Positions 18,518-29,476 of a stretch of 64,000 nt of DNA are shown here, piece by piece (position 1 is the first letter of the stretch; every line of letters starts with the position of its first letter). The DNA is from Paraburkholderia humisilvae (GTDB lineage: Bacteria; Pseudomonadota; Gammaproteobacteria; Burkholderiales; Burkholderiaceae). The DNA is taken from the NCBI RefSeq assembly GCF_902859855.1, contig NZ_CADIKH010000001.1, forward strand, positions 248,001 through 312,000. The letters are read 5' to 3'. The position numbers were made by a program, and so were the translations under genes. The notes beneath the pieces are model-generated. The model was given only the letters and a program-made list of their open reading frames with translations, ran no database searches and had not been told where the DNA came from.

Positions 18518-19714
18518 TCAGGCGTAGCGCCGCAGGCGCAGCGCGAACTCCTGCAGCGCCTTGATGCCGCTCTGTTCTGCGCGATGGCACCACGCCTGCA
18601 ATTGTGCAAGCAACTGCTCGCGCGAGGCATTCGAGCGCTCCCACATCGCCGCCAGCTCGTTGCGCAGCTCGATATAGGTACGCAGCTTCTGGCTGTTCGC
18701 GAAGATTTGCGGCAACTGGCGCTTCTGCGGCTCATCGAGCCCCGCCTCTTCCTTGTGGAACCAGTTGCGCGCGCTGCGCATCAGCTGATACTTCTCGCGC
18801 GCGCCCACTTCTTTCAGATGAGCGAGCTCCTGGCGATATGCGCGCTTGAGCGCCTTCCCGTAACTCGCCATCACTTCATAACGGTTCGCAAGTACCGCCT
18901 GCAGTGTGTCCTGATCGAGCACGAGCTTGCGGGAGCCCAAACGCGGCGTCGGCGCGACCTTCTTCACCGTCGCGAGCCGGCACGCCGACAGGATGCGGAT
19001 GTACATCCAGCCGATATCGAACTCGAACCATTTGTTCGACAGCTTCGCCGACGTTGCGTACGTATGGTGATTGTTGTGCAACTCTTCGCCGCCAATCAGG
19101 ATGCCCCACGGAAAGATATTCGTGCTGGCGTCCGCGGAGTTGAAGTTGCGATAGCCCCAGAAGTGCGCGAGGCCGTTGACGACACCCGCCGCCCAGAACG
19201 GAATCCAGATCATCTGCACGGCCCACACGGTCAGACCGACAGCGCCGAACAACGCGACGTTGATCACCATCATCAGGCTCACGCCGAGAATCGGATACTT
19301 CGTGTAGACGTGGCGCTCGATCCAGTCGTTCGGCGTACCGTGACTGAACTTGCGCATCGTTTCCTCGTTCTTCGCTTCGGTACGATACAGTTCGGCGCCT
19401 TCGAGCAACACCTTCCAGATGCCGCGCGTTTGCGGGCTATGCGGGTCTTCCTCCGTCTCGCACTTCGCGTGGTGCTTGCGGTGAATTGCCGCCCATTGGC
19501 CAGTCAGCATGCCGGTCGTCATCCATAGCCAGAAACGGAAAAAATGACTGACCACGGGATGCAGATCCAGCGCGCGATGCGCCTGGCAACGATGCAGATA
19601 AACGGTTACGCCGACGATCGTGACGTGCGTGACCGCGAGCGTATAGAGGACCAGTTGCCACCATGAGAGGTGAAGCAACCCATGGGCGAGAAAGTCGAGC
19701 AGCGAGTTGGACAA
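18518..19714 (-). CDS. fatty acid desaturase with transposase-like C-terminal region
   Basis: A 398-residue membrane desaturase, probably a delta-9 acyl desaturase. The three di-iron histidine boxes are HRCQAHR (residues 41-47), HRKHH (78-82) and HNNHH (213-217), with membrane segments around 17-40, 55-75 and 143-185. The last 130 residues (about 270-398) do not belong to the desaturase fold. From memory, their pattern (LRTYIELRNELAAMWE, then LQAWCHRAEQSGIKAL and FALRLRRYA) resembles the C terminus of ISL3-family transposases. The protein is full length and intact, so the tail appears to be an established part of it. Confidence 0.86.
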   Translation of the reverse strand: MSNSLLDFLAHGLLHLSWWQLVLYTLAVTHVTIVGVTVYLHRCQAHRALDLHPVVSHFFRFWLWMTTGMLTGQWAAIHRKHHAKCETEEDPHSPQTRGIWKVLLEGAELYRTEAKNEETMRKFSHGTPNDWIERHVYTKYPILGVSLMMVINVALFGAVGLTVWAVQMIWIPFWAAGVVNGLAHFWGYRNFNSADASTNIFPWGILIGGEELHNNHHTYATSAKLSNKWFEFDIGWMYIRILSACRLATVKKVAPTPRLGSRKLVLDQDTLQAVLANRYEVMASYGKALKRAYRQELAHLKEVGAREKYQLMRSARNWFHKEEAGLDEPQKRQLPQIFANSQKLRTYIELRNELAAMWERSNASREQLLAQLQAWCHRAEQSGIKALQEFALRLRRYA

Positions 19715-19917
19715 GGCTATTTACCTGAAACGGACGACACCCGCGCAAGCATACAACGGCGCGCGTCATGAAAGTGAAAGCATGCGATCGAATTGGACGA
19801 TATTCTACTTGAACGGTTCCAAGTCGTTGTAAAAAATAAGAAATTTGTTGTGGCGCATCAAACCGCGCCAGGCTGCGGCCGCGCTCGAGGCCGTGTCGCG
19901 CTTCGCATCGGAGCGTA

Positions 19918-21267
19918 TCACGCGGCGTCGCCGGGCTGGTTGGCTGGCGGTGCGGTCATCAACGATGGAGCATCCGCAGTGCCTGCGCCGACCATGCGAA
20001 TTTCCCGTTGCGCATAGGGAATCGCAATGCCGTGTGCGGCAAAAAGCCGCCAGACATTGCGATTGACCGAGGAGCGCACGCTCCCGGTGCCGCTCGCCGC
20101 ATCCGCGACCCAATAGACCAGCTCGAAATTGATGCCGTCCGGCCCGAAACCGATCAGCAGGGGCGTCGGCGCCGGGTCGTGCAGAACGCGGTCGACGCCG
20201 GTCGCGGCCTGCGCGAGCAGCGCCATGGCCTGCTCGACGTCCGTCGCGTAGGCGACCGTCACGGCCGCTCTCACCAGGCCACGCGTCAGAAACGACGACT
20301 GGTTCTGCACGACATCGGTGATCAGCCGCTCGTTCGGAATCAGTGTTTCGATGCCGTCGAGGCCGCGCACGACGGTATAACGCGTGCGAATCTGCGTAAC
20401 CCGCCCTTGCAGCCCGCCGACATTGATCGTGTCGCCGATGCGCAGCGAGCGGTCAAGCAGGATGATGAAGCCGGACACGTAGTTGCTTGCGATCTTCTGC
20501 AGGCCGAAGCCGAGCCCCACGCCAAGCGCACCGCCGAACACGCCGAGCACGGTGAGGTCGATGCCGACCAGCGACAGGCTGATCAGCAGTGCCGCCAGCA
20601 CGAAAAGCGCGCGGCCGACCCGCGCGAGCACAACCTTCAGGTTCGCATCGAGCGTGGTTGCGCGCATCACACGCTCTTCGAACGAAGCGCCGAGCCACAT
20701 CGCGACCACCATCGTCACGCACACCCACAGCAGGCCCGACAGCAGCGACGCCAAGGTGACGTGCGTATTCGCGATCCGGAAGTTCACGCCCGCCATCCAG
20801 TCGAGCACGCTGTCCTGGATGCCAAGCACCGTCAGCACCATGCCGGCCCACACGACGAGCGACACGACCCGTTCGACCAGCGCCAGCCAGGTATGGGTCT
20901 GCCCGTCGCGGCCGAACACGCGCCGCGCGAAGAAGAACACGATAAAGATCATTCCGATGCCGACCAGCGGCACCAGCGCGAGGTCAAGCAGCGCCGTATG
21001 GATGAAGCGCCCGGCGATGGCACGCGCGATCCACACGAAGAGCGCGCCGATTAACGGGAAGAACGCGCGGTTCAACGCCTCGGCGCCGAACCGCAGCGCC
21101 TCATGCGCGCTCACCCGCCGCGCGTCGAGCGCGCGGCGCAGCAGCCGCGCGGCCAGCCAGGCAAGCGCGAGCGCACCGACCAGCACCGCGACCTGCCACA
21201 GCGCGGCGCGCTGCCCGAGATCGCGCAGCAGATTGGAAAGCGGCTCGATGAACGGAGCATTCTGCAT
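19918..21267 (-). CDS. MscS-family mechanosensitive channel
   Basis: A 449-residue membrane protein with several hydrophobic helices in residues 20-260. The MscS pore and beta-domain signature follows: GVFGGALGVGLGFGLQKIASNYVSG, LLDRSLRIGDTI, and a DGIETLIPNERLI segment. It probably acts as a tension-gated channel in the inner membrane, and has more N-terminal helices than E. coli MscS. It lies 35 bp after the RsmB-like gene and is probably cotranscribed with it and purN. The C-terminal 30 residues are disordered and Ala/Pro-rich. Confidence 0.88.
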   Translation of the reverse strand: MQNAPFIEPLSNLLRDLGQRAALWQVAVLVGALALAWLAARLLRRALDARRVSAHEALRFGAEALNRAFFPLIGALFVWIARAIAGRFIHTALLDLALVPLVGIGMIFIVFFFARRVFGRDGQTHTWLALVERVVSLVVWAGMVLTVLGIQDSVLDWMAGVNFRIANTHVTLASLLSGLLWVCVTMVVAMWLGASFEERVMRATTLDANLKVVLARVGRALFVLAALLISLSLVGIDLTVLGVFGGALGVGLGFGLQKIASNYVSGFIILLDRSLRIGDTINVGGLQGRVTQIRTRYTVVRGLDGIETLIPNERLITDVVQNQSSFLTRGLVRAAVTVAYATDVEQAMALLAQAATGVDRVLHDPAPTPLLIGFGPDGINFELVYWVADAASGTGSVRSSVNRNVWRLFAAHGIAIPYAQREIRMVGAGTADAPSLMTAPPANQPGDAA

Positions 21268-21302
21268 GGTCGTGGCGCGTGCCGTTCCGCGTTATCGCTG
21301 CG

Positions 21303-22562
21303 TCAGTCGCGGCGTTCCAGCACGGCCGCGAAAAAGCCATCGGTCGCGTGCCGGTGCGGCCACAGCGACAGGTAGTCACCCGTGTCCAGCTCGATGCGCT
21401 GTTCCGCGAGCACGTCGCGCGCCGGAACCAGCGTGAAATCCGGATGATCGGCGAGAAACTGCGCGACCACCGCCTCGTTTTCCGCTTCGAGAATGCTGCA
21501 GGTCGCGTAGATGAGCCGGCCACCCTTCTTCACGAGGCGCGCCGCGCTCGCGAGAATAGCCGTCTGCTTCGGAGTGAGTTCGCCGATCGATTCGGGCGAC
21601 TGCCGCCACTTCAGGTCCGGATTGCGTCGCAGCGTGCCGAGACCGCTGCACGGCGCGTCGACCAGCACGCGCTCGATCTTGCCCGCGAGACGCTTGATCT
21701 TCGCGTCGTGTTCGCTGTCGATCAGCACGGGGTTCACGTTCGACAGGCCGCTCCTCGCGAGGCGCGGCTTGAGCTTCGCGAGACGCCGCTCGGAGACGTC
21801 GAACGCATACAGACGTCCGGTCGAACGCATCATCGCGCCAAGCGCCAGGGTCTTGCCGCCCGCCCCCGCGCAGAAATCGACGATCATCTCGCCGCGCCGC
21901 GGCGCGACGAGCGTGCACAACAGCTGGCTGCCCTCGTCCTGCACCTCGATCCAGCCGTTCTGGAACGCGTCGAGCTTCGTGAGCGGCGGCTTGCCGGCCA
22001 CCCGTACACCGAACGGCGCGAACGGCATCGCGCCGGCGTCGATGCCCGCATTCGTCAGTGCCTGCAACACCTCGTCACGACTCGCCTTCATCGGATTCGC
22101 CCGCAAATCGAGCGGCGCCGGATAGTTCAGCGCGGCCGCGAGCTGCACGAGTTCCTGCGGTTCGAAACGCTTCGCCAGTGCCTCGTAGATCCAGTCCGGC
22201 AGATTCATCTGAATGCGCTGCGGCAGGCTGCCGGGATCGATCTTCGCAATCCGCTCGAGCCATTCCCGTTCCGCTTCGGTCACGAACGGGTTCACCGCGG
22301 CGCGGCCCGCGGTCTGCATCAGGCCGAGCAGCGCCAGACGGCGCACCGGGCTGCCGCTGCCGCTTTCGGCCAGATGCGCGAATTCCATGCGCCGGCGCAG
22401 CACCGCGAACACCGCTTCGGCGATCACCCCCCGCTCGCCATGGCCGAGCTTCGGATGGGCACGGAAAAAGCGGCTCGTCGCCGAGTCCGCCGGCCCCTCG
22501 AACTTCAGTACTTCTGCGAGCAGCGTCTCAGTCTGGCCAATCAGAAAACCGTGCAACCTCAT
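21303..22562 (-). CDS. RsmB/NOP-family RNA (cytosine-5) methyltransferase
   Basis: A 419-residue SAM-dependent methyltransferase. The SAM site is VDFCAGAGGKTLALG, motif IV is VDAPCSGLGTLRRNPD, and motif VI is IYATCSILEAENE with the catalytic cysteine. An N-terminal helical NusB-like region precedes the catalytic domain. It differs from canonical RsmB in order and length, so the target (16S rRNA or tRNA) is unknown. The start overlaps the purN stop by four bases (ATGA), indicating coupling. Confidence 0.88.
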   Translation of the reverse strand: MRLHGFLIGQTETLLAEVLKFEGPADSATSRFFRAHPKLGHGERGVIAEAVFAVLRRRMEFAHLAESGSGSPVRRLALLGLMQTAGRAAVNPFVTEAEREWLERIAKIDPGSLPQRIQMNLPDWIYEALAKRFEPQELVQLAAALNYPAPLDLRANPMKASRDEVLQALTNAGIDAGAMPFAPFGVRVAGKPPLTKLDAFQNGWIEVQDEGSQLLCTLVAPRRGEMIVDFCAGAGGKTLALGAMMRSTGRLYAFDVSERRLAKLKPRLARSGLSNVNPVLIDSEHDAKIKRLAGKIERVLVDAPCSGLGTLRRNPDLKWRQSPESIGELTPKQTAILASAARLVKKGGRLIYATCSILEAENEAVVAQFLADHPDFTLVPARDVLAEQRIELDTGDYLSLWPHRHATDGFFAAVLERRD

Positions 22563-23242
22563 GCACCCTCCGGGGTGGTGTCGTCAGCCGCTTCTCTTGC
22601 GCGGCGGGTATCGTCGAAGAAAAATCCCTGCGGCTCGGGCGGCGTCAACATGACGCGCTCGCCGTCGAGCGCAAGCCGCCCTTCGACGAACCAGCGCACC
22701 GCGCGCGGGTAAATAACGTGTTCGGTGGCGAGCACGCGCGCGGCGAGCGCCGCCGCGTCGTCGCCGGCGCGCACCGGCACCACGGACTGCGCGACAATCG
22801 GCCCGTGATCGAGCCGCGGCCTGACGAAATGCACCGACGCGCCGTGCACGCGCACGCCGGCGTCAAGCGCCTGTTGATGCGTCTTCATGCCTGGAAAGCT
22901 GGGCAGCAGCGACGGATGAACGTTCAGCATCCGCCCGGCGTAACGTTCGACGAACCCATCGGTCAGCACGCGCATGAAGCCTGCGAGCACCAGCAGGTCG
23001 GGCGCGTAGCCATCGATCATATTGGCGAGCGCGGCGTCGAACGACGCGCGGTCGGGAAACTGGCGGTGGTCGACCACCGCGGTGGGAATGTGCTGCGATG
23101 CCGCGTACTGCAGCCCGGCGGCGTCGGGGCGGTTGGCAATCACGGCGGCGATTTGCGCCCGCCAGCGCTCGCGCGCGCAGGCATTCACAATGGCCTGCAT
23201 GTTGCTGCCCCGTCCGGAAATCAGTATGACGAGTTTTTTCAT
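22559..23242 (-). CDS. purN: phosphoribosylglycinamide formyltransferase
   Basis: A 227-residue folate-dependent enzyme of purine synthesis that formylates GAR. It has the phosphate-binding GRGSNMQAI near the N terminus and the catalytic NVHPSLLPSFPG. GASVHFV..LDHGPIVAQ carries the catalytic aspartate. The C-terminal tail beyond residue 210 is polar and variable. It heads the purN, methyltransferase, mscS run and is divergent from ribF. Confidence 0.95.
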   Translation of the reverse strand: MKKLVILISGRGSNMQAIVNACARERWRAQIAAVIANRPDAAGLQYAASQHIPTAVVDHRQFPDRASFDAALANMIDGYAPDLLVLAGFMRVLTDGFVERYAGRMLNVHPSLLPSFPGMKTHQQALDAGVRVHGASVHFVRPRLDHGPIVAQSVVPVRAGDDAAALAARVLATEHVIYPRAVRWFVEGRLALDGERVMLTPPEPQGFFFDDTRRAREAADDTTPEGA

Positions 23243-23307
23243 CCACGGATTTTATCATCTGGCACCGCGCGAACCGCGTCGCGCCGCCGTGCGCGGCCTC
23301 GTGCGTT

Positions 23308-23313
23308 TATAAT
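23308..23313 (+). promoter_or_regulatory. -10 element upstream of ribF
   Basis: A consensus TATAAT at 23308-23313, about 70 bp before the ribF start codon and divergent from purN. No good -35 hexamer is visible at the expected distance, so an activator or a weak -35 is implied. Confidence 0.45.
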
Positions 23314-23384
23314 CGTTTGTTTTGCGGGGATCTGTCCCGCTTCATTCATCACGTCACCGACCGTACCAACCAGCGCCCGCTATC

Positions 23385-24398
23385 GTGAGAGTTTTTCGGG
23401 GTCTTCCCAATGCCGAAAGTCGCGCGCCCTGCGCGCTCACCATCGGCAACTTCGACGGTGTCCACCGCGGCCATCAGGCATTGCTCGCGCACGTGCGCGC
23501 GGCCGCCGATGCGCGCGGCCTGCCCGTCTGCGTGATGACCTTCGAGCCGCACCCGCGCGAATTCTTCAACCCGGCCGGCGCGCCGCCGCGTATCGCGATG
23601 CTGCGCGACAAGCTGGAAGCGCTGCGCATGAACGGCGTCGACCGCGTGGTGGTCGAGCACTTCAACCAACGGTTCGCAAGCCAGTCGCCGGATGCCTTCG
23701 TCGAACGGATCATCGTCAACGGGCTGCACGCGCGCTGGGTGATGATCGGCGACGATTTCCGCTATGGCGCGAAGCGTGCCGGCGACTTCGCCTCGCTGAA
23801 AGCGGCCGGCGAGCGCTTCGGCTTCGAAGTCGAGCAGATGCAGACCGTCGCCGATCCATCCGGCGCGCGCATCTCGAGTTCCGGCGTGCGCGCGGCGCTC
23901 GTCGCGGGCGACCTCGATGCGGCGCGCGCGGCGCTCGGCCGCGACTATCTGATCAGCGGACACGTCGTGCACGGACTGAAACTCGGGCGCGACCTCGGCT
24001 TTCCGACGCTGAATCTGCCCATCGCGCACAAGCGGCCAGCTCTGTCGGGCATTTTCGTCGTGCGCGTACACGGCATCGGGTCCGAACCGCTGCCGGGCGT
24101 CGCCAGTCTCGGGTTGCGCCCGACGGTCGACGACTCGGGCCGCGTGCTGCTCGAAGTGCATTTGCTGGACTGGCATGGCGACGCGTATGGCAAACTCGTG
24201 CGCGTCGAGTTTCTGAAGAAGCTGCGTGACGAGGAAAAGTTCGTCGACCTCGAAACCCTCAGCGCCGCCATTGCGCGCGACGTAGCGGGCGCGCGCGCGT
24301 GGTTCGCGGCACTCGGCGCGCCGGGCGCCGCTGCGCCGGGCGCACCGGGCAGCCGGTCGACAGGCTTCTCGACGTCGGCCACCGACCGAATTAGATAA
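23385..24398 (+). CDS. ribF: bifunctional riboflavin kinase/FAD synthetase
   Basis: A 337-residue enzyme making FMN and FAD. The N-terminal adenylyltransferase module has [17 protein letters not shown] and the [10 protein letters not shown] motif. The C-terminal flavokinase module has [12 protein letters not shown] and [13 protein letters not shown]. The start is taken as GTG at 23385 because it gives the family N terminus ([13 protein letters not shown]); the upstream in-frame ATG has no family support. The last 25 residues are an Ala/Pro/Gly tail. It precedes ileS and lspA in the usual order. Confidence 0.92.
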   Translation: MRVFRGLPNAESRAPCALTIGNFDGVHRGHQALLAHVRAAADARGLPVCVMTFEPHPREFFNPAGAPPRIAMLRDKLEALRMNGVDRVVVEHFNQRFASQSPDAFVERIIVNGLHARWVMIGDDFRYGAKRAGDFASLKAAGERFGFEVEQMQTVADPSGARISSSGVRAALVAGDLDAARAALGRDYLISGHVVHGLKLGRDLGFPTLNLPIAHKRPALSGIFVVRVHGIGSEPLPGVASLGLRPTVDDSGRVLLEVHLLDWHGDAYGKLVRVEFLKKLRDEEKFVDLETLSAAIARDVAGARAWFAALGAPGAAAPGAPGSRSTGFSTSATDRIR

Positions 24399-24606
24399 CG
24401 GCCGCGGTGCGTGCGCGGGGCGCCGCGCGCATCGCCGGGCCGCCCGCGTCGCCACGCGCCGCCGAGCGCGACGCGCAACACGCCGCAATAACAGACATCG
24501 AGGGCGCACCCAACGCACGCAAACCGCGCCGCGTCGCACTCGTCTCGCAAACCCGCGCCGACCATCGCACCACCGGCGCCAACACCGTATTCACCGCCAC
24601 GTCACC

Positions 24607-27444
24607 ATGAGCAACAAGAAAGCCGATTCGAAACCGCAAGCCAAGTATCCGGTCAATCTGCTGGATACACCGTTCCCGATGCGCGGCGACCTGCCGAAAC
24701 GCGAGCCGCAATGGGTCAAAGACTGGCAGGAACGCAAGGTCTACGAAAAGATCCGCGCGGCCTCCAAAGGCCGCACGAAGTTCATCCTGCATGACGGCCC
24801 GCCATACGCGAACGGCGACATCCACCTCGGCCACGCGGTGAACAAGATTCTGAAGGACATGATCGTCAAGGCGCGCAATATGGCGGGCTTTGACGCGGTC
24901 TATGTGCCGGGCTGGGATTGCCACGGCATGCCGATCGAAATCCAGATCGAAAAGCAGTTTGGCAAGTCGCTGCCGGCCGCCGAAGTGATGCAGAAGGCGC
25001 GCGCCTACGCGACCGAGCAGATCGAAAAGCAGAAGGCGGGCTTCCGGCGCCTCGGCGTCCTCGGCGACTGGGACAACCCGTACAAAACGATGAACTTCGC
25101 GAACGAAGCCGGCGAAATCCGCGCGCTCGCGAAGATCATCGAAAAGGGCTACGTGTTTCGCGGGCTCAAGCCGGTGAACTGGTGCTTCGACTGCGGCTCG
25201 GCGCTCGCCGAAGCGGAGGTCGAGTACAAGGACAAGACCGACCCGACGATCGACGTGATGTTCACCTTCGCGGAACCCGAAAAGACCGCGCAGGCATTCG
25301 GTCTGCCCGCGCTGCCGCGTGCCGAAGGCGGCATCGTGATCTGGACCACCACGCCGTGGACGATCCCCGCGAACCAGGCGCTCACCGTGCATCCGGACGT
25401 GGTCTACGCGCTCGTCGATACGCAGCGCGGCCTGCTGATCCTTGCTGAAGAGCGCGTGCAAGCGTGCATGAAGGACTTCGAGTTGCAAGGCCGGGTGCTC
25501 GCCACCACGCCGGGCACGAAGCTGGTGAACCTGCGCTTCTATCATCCGCTCGCGTCCGCGCACCCCGGGTACAAGCGCACGTCGCCGGTTTATCTCGGCG
25601 ACTACGTGACCACCGATACCGGCACCGGCATCGTCCACACGTCGCCGGCCTACGGTGTCGAAGACTTCATGGCGTGCAAGGCGCACGGCATGGCCGATTC
25701 CGACATCATCAACCCGGTGATGGGCGACGGCCGCTTTATCGAATCGCTCGCGCTGTTCGGCGGACTGTCGATCTGGGTCGCGAACCCAAAGATCGTCGAC
25801 GCGTTGCGCGCGGCTGGCACGCTGCTGCGCAGCGAAAAATTCCAGCACAGCTACATGCACTGCTGGCGCCACAAGACGCCGATCATCTACCGCGCGACGT
25901 CGCAATGGTTCGCCGGCATGGACGTGAAGCCGCGCGACGGCGGCGCGACATTGCGCGAAACCGCGCTCGCAGGCATCGAAGCCACCGCGTTCTATCCGTC
26001 GTGGGGCAAGCAGCGCCTGTTCGCGATGATCGCGAATCGCCCGGACTGGACGCTGTCGCGCCAGCGCCAGTGGGGCGTGCCGATGGCGTTCTTCGTGCAC
26101 AAGGAAACCGGCGAATTGCATCCACGCACGCTCGAATTGCTCGAAGAAGTCGCGAAGCGCGTCGAGGTGTCGGGCATCGAGGCGTGGCAAACGCTCGATC
26201 CGCGCGAACTGATCGGCGACGAGGCGAACCTGTACGAAAAAAACCGCGACACGCTCGACGTCTGGTTCGATTCGGGCACCACGCACTGGCACGTGCTGCG
26301 CGGCTCGCACAAGGACCAGCTGCAGTTCCCCGCCGACCTGTACCTTGAAGGCTCGGACCAGCATCGCGGCTGGTTCCACTCGTCGCTGCTGACCGCGTCG
26401 ATGCTCGATGGCCGGCCGCCGTACAACGCCCTGCTCACACACGGCTTCACGGTCGACGGCGAAGGCCGCAAGATGAGCAAGTCGCTTGGCAACGGCATCG
26501 ATCCGCACGAGGTCGCCAATCGCCTTGGCGCGGAAATCATCCGGCTGTGGATCGCATCGACCGACTACTCCGGCGAGCTCGCCATCTCCGAGGAAATCCT
26601 GAAGCGCGTGACCGAAAGCTATCGGCGCATCCGCAACACGCTGCGCTTCCTGCTCGCCAATCTGTCGGATTTCGATTTCGCGCAACATGCGCAGCCCGTG
26701 GGCGAATGGCTCGAGATCGACCGCTATGCGGTCGCGCTGACGGCGAACCTGCAAGCCGACATCCTCGCGCACTACGACCGGTACGAGTTCCACCCGGTCG
26801 TCGCGAAGCTGCAGACGTTCTGCTCGGAAGACCTCGGCGGCTTCTACCTCGACGTGCTGAAGGACCGCCTGTACACGACCGCGCCGGACTCCGCCGCGCG
26901 CCGTTCCGCGCAAACCGCGCTGTATCACATCGCGCACGGCCTGCTGCGCATGATGGCGCCGTTCCTGTCCTTCACCGCCGAGGAAGCGTGGAAGGTGTTC
27001 CAGCCGCAAAGCGGCACGATCTTCACCGAGACGTATCACGCGTACCCCGAGGTGCCGGACAGCGCCGCGTTGCTCGACAAGTGGACGCTGCTGCGCGCGG
27101 TCCGCGGCGACGTGACGAAGGCGCTCGAAGAAGCGCGGGTGGCGAACCTGATCGGCTCGTCGCTGCAGGCCGAAGTCGAGCTGCGCGCGAGCGGCGCGCG
27201 CTACGATGCGCTCGCCAGCCTCAACGACGACCTGAAATTCGTGCTGATCACGTCGGCGGCAAACGTCGTCAGGGTGAACAGCGAAGCGGAAGAAGGCGTC
27301 GAGGTGATTGCGTCGAAGTATCTGAAATGCGAGCGTTGCTGGCACTATCGCGCCGACGTCGGCCAGAACACCGAGCATCCGACGCTGTGCGGCCGCTGCG
27401 TCAGCAATCTGTTCGGCAACGGCGAAGCGAGGAGCGCGGCATAA
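24607..27444 (+). CDS. ileS: isoleucyl-tRNA synthetase
   Basis: A 945-residue class I synthetase. It has the HIGH-type motif [12 protein letters not shown] (residues 65-76), the CP1 editing domain with [16 protein letters not shown], the KMSKS motif (about residue 621), and a C-terminal zinc finger with two Cys-x2-Cys pairs (CERC, CGRC) near residue 908. Length and layout match proteobacterial IleS. The stop overlaps the lspA start by one base (TAATG). The 208 bp between ribF and ileS hold no gene. Confidence 0.97.
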   Translation: MSNKKADSKPQAKYPVNLLDTPFPMRGDLPKREPQWVKDWQERKVYEKIRAASKGRTKFILHDGPPYANGDIHLGHAVNKILKDMIVKARNMAGFDAVYVPGWDCHGMPIEIQIEKQFGKSLPAAEVMQKARAYATEQIEKQKAGFRRLGVLGDWDNPYKTMNFANEAGEIRALAKIIEKGYVFRGLKPVNWCFDCGSALAEAEVEYKDKTDPTIDVMFTFAEPEKTAQAFGLPALPRAEGGIVIWTTTPWTIPANQALTVHPDVVYALVDTQRGLLILAEERVQACMKDFELQGRVLATTPGTKLVNLRFYHPLASAHPGYKRTSPVYLGDYVTTDTGTGIVHTSPAYGVEDFMACKAHGMADSDIINPVMGDGRFIESLALFGGLSIWVANPKIVDALRAAGTLLRSEKFQHSYMHCWRHKTPIIYRATSQWFAGMDVKPRDGGATLRETALAGIEATAFYPSWGKQRLFAMIANRPDWTLSRQRQWGVPMAFFVHKETGELHPRTLELLEEVAKRVEVSGIEAWQTLDPRELIGDEANLYEKNRDTLDVWFDSGTTHWHVLRGSHKDQLQFPADLYLEGSDQHRGWFHSSLLTASMLDGRPPYNALLTHGFTVDGEGRKMSKSLGNGIDPHEVANRLGAEIIRLWIASTDYSGELAISEEILKRVTESYRRIRNTLRFLLANLSDFDFAQHAQPVGEWLEIDRYAVALTANLQADILAHYDRYEFHPVVAKLQTFCSEDLGGFYLDVLKDRLYTTAPDSAARRSAQTALYHIAHGLLRMMAPFLSFTAEEAWKVFQPQSGTIFTETYHAYPEVPDSAALLDKWTLLRAVRGDVTKALEEARVANLIGSSLQAEVELRASGARYDALASLNDDLKFVLITSAANVVRVNSEAEEGVEVIASKYLKCERCWHYRADVGQNTEHPTLCGRCVSNLFGNGEARSAA

Positions 27445-27944
27445 TGTCCAGAAGCCTGTCGAAATCCGCCGGCGGATCGCTCGCGCCGTGGCTCGGCGTC
27501 GCGCTGATCGTAATCCTGGCCGACCAGTTGACGAAGATTGCGATCGCGAAAGTGTTCGCGTACGGTGAATCACACGTGATCACGCCGTTCTTCAATCTCG
27601 TGCTGGTATACAACCGGGGCGCGGCGTTCAGCTTTCTCGCGATGGCGGGCGGCTGGCAACGCTGGGCGTTCACGTTGCTCGGCATTGTCGCGGCGCTCGT
27701 GATCTGCTATCTGCTCAAGCGCCACGGCACACAGAAGATGTTTTGCACGGCACTCGCGCTGATTCTGGGCGGCGCGCTCGGTAACGTGATAGACCGGCTG
27801 ATGTACGGCCATGTGATCGACTTTCTCGATTTCCACGTCGGCGGCTGGCATTGGCCCGCGTTCAACCTCGCCGACAGCGCGATCACGATCGGCGCGGTAC
27901 TGCTCGTGATCGACGAATTGCGGCGCGTGCGCGGCGCGCGATGA
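27444..27944 (+). CDS. lspA: lipoprotein signal peptidase II
   Basis: A 166-residue inner-membrane aspartyl protease that cleaves prolipoprotein signal peptides. It has four predicted membrane helices and the family motifs [26 protein letters not shown] and [11 protein letters not shown], with the two catalytic aspartates in the last two. The start at 27444 follows from the one-base overlap with ileS. A likely client in this window is the LivJ lipoprotein. Confidence 0.95.
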   Translation: MSRSLSKSAGGSLAPWLGVALIVILADQLTKIAIAKVFAYGESHVITPFFNLVLVYNRGAAFSFLAMAGGWQRWAFTLLGIVAALVICYLLKRHGTQKMFCTALALILGGALGNVIDRLMYGHVIDFLDFHVGGWHWPAFNLADSAITIGAVLLVIDELRRVRGAR

Positions 27945-28083
27945 CGCGGCGCGCTCGAGTGGCGGCGTCGTTCGAGCCGGACGTTTGAACAAGGGCTGCG
28001 GCGCGCGCTGACGTCATGCATCGGCTTGCGCATTGTGTCGGATCGGCAGCGCACGGACGTCATGTTTCAGTCGGAGACTTCAG

Positions 28084-29427
28084 GTGACAAACAAGCTGAC
28101 GAATGACCCACAGGACACACGTGACCCGCGCGACGCGTCGAGCGCCGTACCAGCCGGGCCAGACGCCGGTGTCGCTCCCGTGAAAGCGTCCGCAAACGGC
28201 GCTATCGATGCCGCAGCCTGCGGAGAACTCGCCGGTAAGCACCTGTTGCTCGGCATGACGGGCGGCATCGCCTGCTACAAGATTGCCGAGCTCACGCGCC
28301 TGCTGGTCAAAGCCGGCGCGACCGTGCAGATTGCGATGACCGACGCGGCCACGCAGTTCATCACGCCGGTCACCATGCAGGCACTGTCGGGCCGCCCGGT
28401 CTACACGAGCCAGTGGGACGCGCGCATTGCAAACAACATGCCGCATATCGATCTGTCGCGCGAAGCGGATGCGATCGTCATCGCGCCCGCGTCCACCGAT
28501 TTTCTCGCGAAGCTCGCGCATGGCATGGCCGATGATCTGCTGTCGACACTATGCGTGGCGCGCGACTGTCCGTTGCTCGTCGTACCAGCGATGAATCGCC
28601 AGATGTGGACCCACCCGGCGACGCAGCGCAATGTCGCGCTGGTACGTGGCGACGGCGTGCGGGTGCTCGGACCCGATTCCGGCGCACAAGCGTGCGGCGA
28701 AATCGGCGATGGACGCATGCTCGAGCCTGAAGCCACCTACGAAGCAATCGTCTCGTTCTTCCGGCCGAAAATCCTTGCGGGCCGGCGCGTGCTGTTGACC
28801 GCGGGCCCAACCTTCGAGCCGCTCGACCCGGTGCGCGGCATCACAAACCGCTCAAGCGGCAAGATGGGCTTCGCGCTCGCGCGCGCCGCCCAGCAGGCTG
28901 GCGCGGACGTGCATCTGGTCGCCGGTCCGGTCGCGCTCGAAACGCCGTGGGGCGTGCATCGCGAAGACGTGCAGACCGCGCAGCAGATGTACGAAGCCGT
29001 GATGCGCGCGGTGCCCGACTACGACATCTTTATCGGCGTGGCCGCGGTTGCGGACTGGCGCGCGGAACACGTCAGCCAGCACAAAATCAAGAAGACCGCT
29101 GACCGTACGGTGCCAACCTTCACGTTCGTCGAGAATCCGGACATTCTGTACGCGGTGGCCAACCTGACGCATCCGCCCTATTGCGTCGGCTTCGCGGCCG
29201 AGAGCGGCGACCTCGACGTGCACGGCGAAGCGAAGCGCGTGCGCAAGAACGTGCCGCTGCTGGTCGGCAACCTCGGGCCGCAAACCTTCGGCCGCGACGA
29301 CAATGAAATCGTACTGTTCGACGCTGCCGGCATCACGCGGCTACCGCGCGCCGGCAAACCGGCACTCGCGCTAGCGCTGATCGCCGAGATCGCGCGGCGT
29401 CTGCCGGACGCGAGCCTGATCGGTTGA
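28084..29427 (+). CDS. coaBC: phosphopantothenoylcysteine decarboxylase/phosphopantothenate-cysteine ligase
   Basis: A 447-residue bifunctional coenzyme A biosynthesis enzyme. The N-terminal CoaC flavoprotein has LLGMTGGIACYKIAEL, the active-site histidine in NNMPHIDLS, PAMNRQMW and ACGEIGDGRM. The C-terminal CoaB ligase has LLTAGPTFEPLDPVR, NRSSGKMG, AAVADWR and KIKK. A GTG start at 28084 is chosen because GGAG lies seven bases upstream; a variable tail of about 45 residues precedes the CoaC domain. Confidence 0.93.
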   Translation: MTNKLTNDPQDTRDPRDASSAVPAGPDAGVAPVKASANGAIDAAACGELAGKHLLLGMTGGIACYKIAELTRLLVKAGATVQIAMTDAATQFITPVTMQALSGRPVYTSQWDARIANNMPHIDLSREADAIVIAPASTDFLAKLAHGMADDLLSTLCVARDCPLLVVPAMNRQMWTHPATQRNVALVRGDGVRVLGPDSGAQACGEIGDGRMLEPEATYEAIVSFFRPKILAGRRVLLTAGPTFEPLDPVRGITNRSSGKMGFALARAAQQAGADVHLVAGPVALETPWGVHREDVQTAQQMYEAVMRAVPDYDIFIGVAAVADWRAEHVSQHKIKKTADRTVPTFTFVENPDILYAVANLTHPPYCVGFAAESGDLDVHGEAKRVRKNVPLLVGNLGPQTFGRDDNEIVLFDAAGITRLPRAGKPALALALIAEIARRLPDASLIG

Positions 29428-29476
29428 AGGTCGCCGCCCGCGTCGCGTACCAACATTCTTTGGGAGCGCTGCTGTC

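Noticed and set aside
18518..18900. A transposon remnant next to the desaturase
   Set aside because: The transposase-like sequence is in frame with the desaturase. There are no terminal inverted repeats or target duplications, so it was treated as part of the protein.
24391..27573. A 1060-codon open frame on the minus strand opposite ileS
   Set aside because: It is a shadow of the strongly GC-biased ileS gene. The translation is Arg/Val/Gln-rich, has no domain features and lacks a ribosome-binding site.
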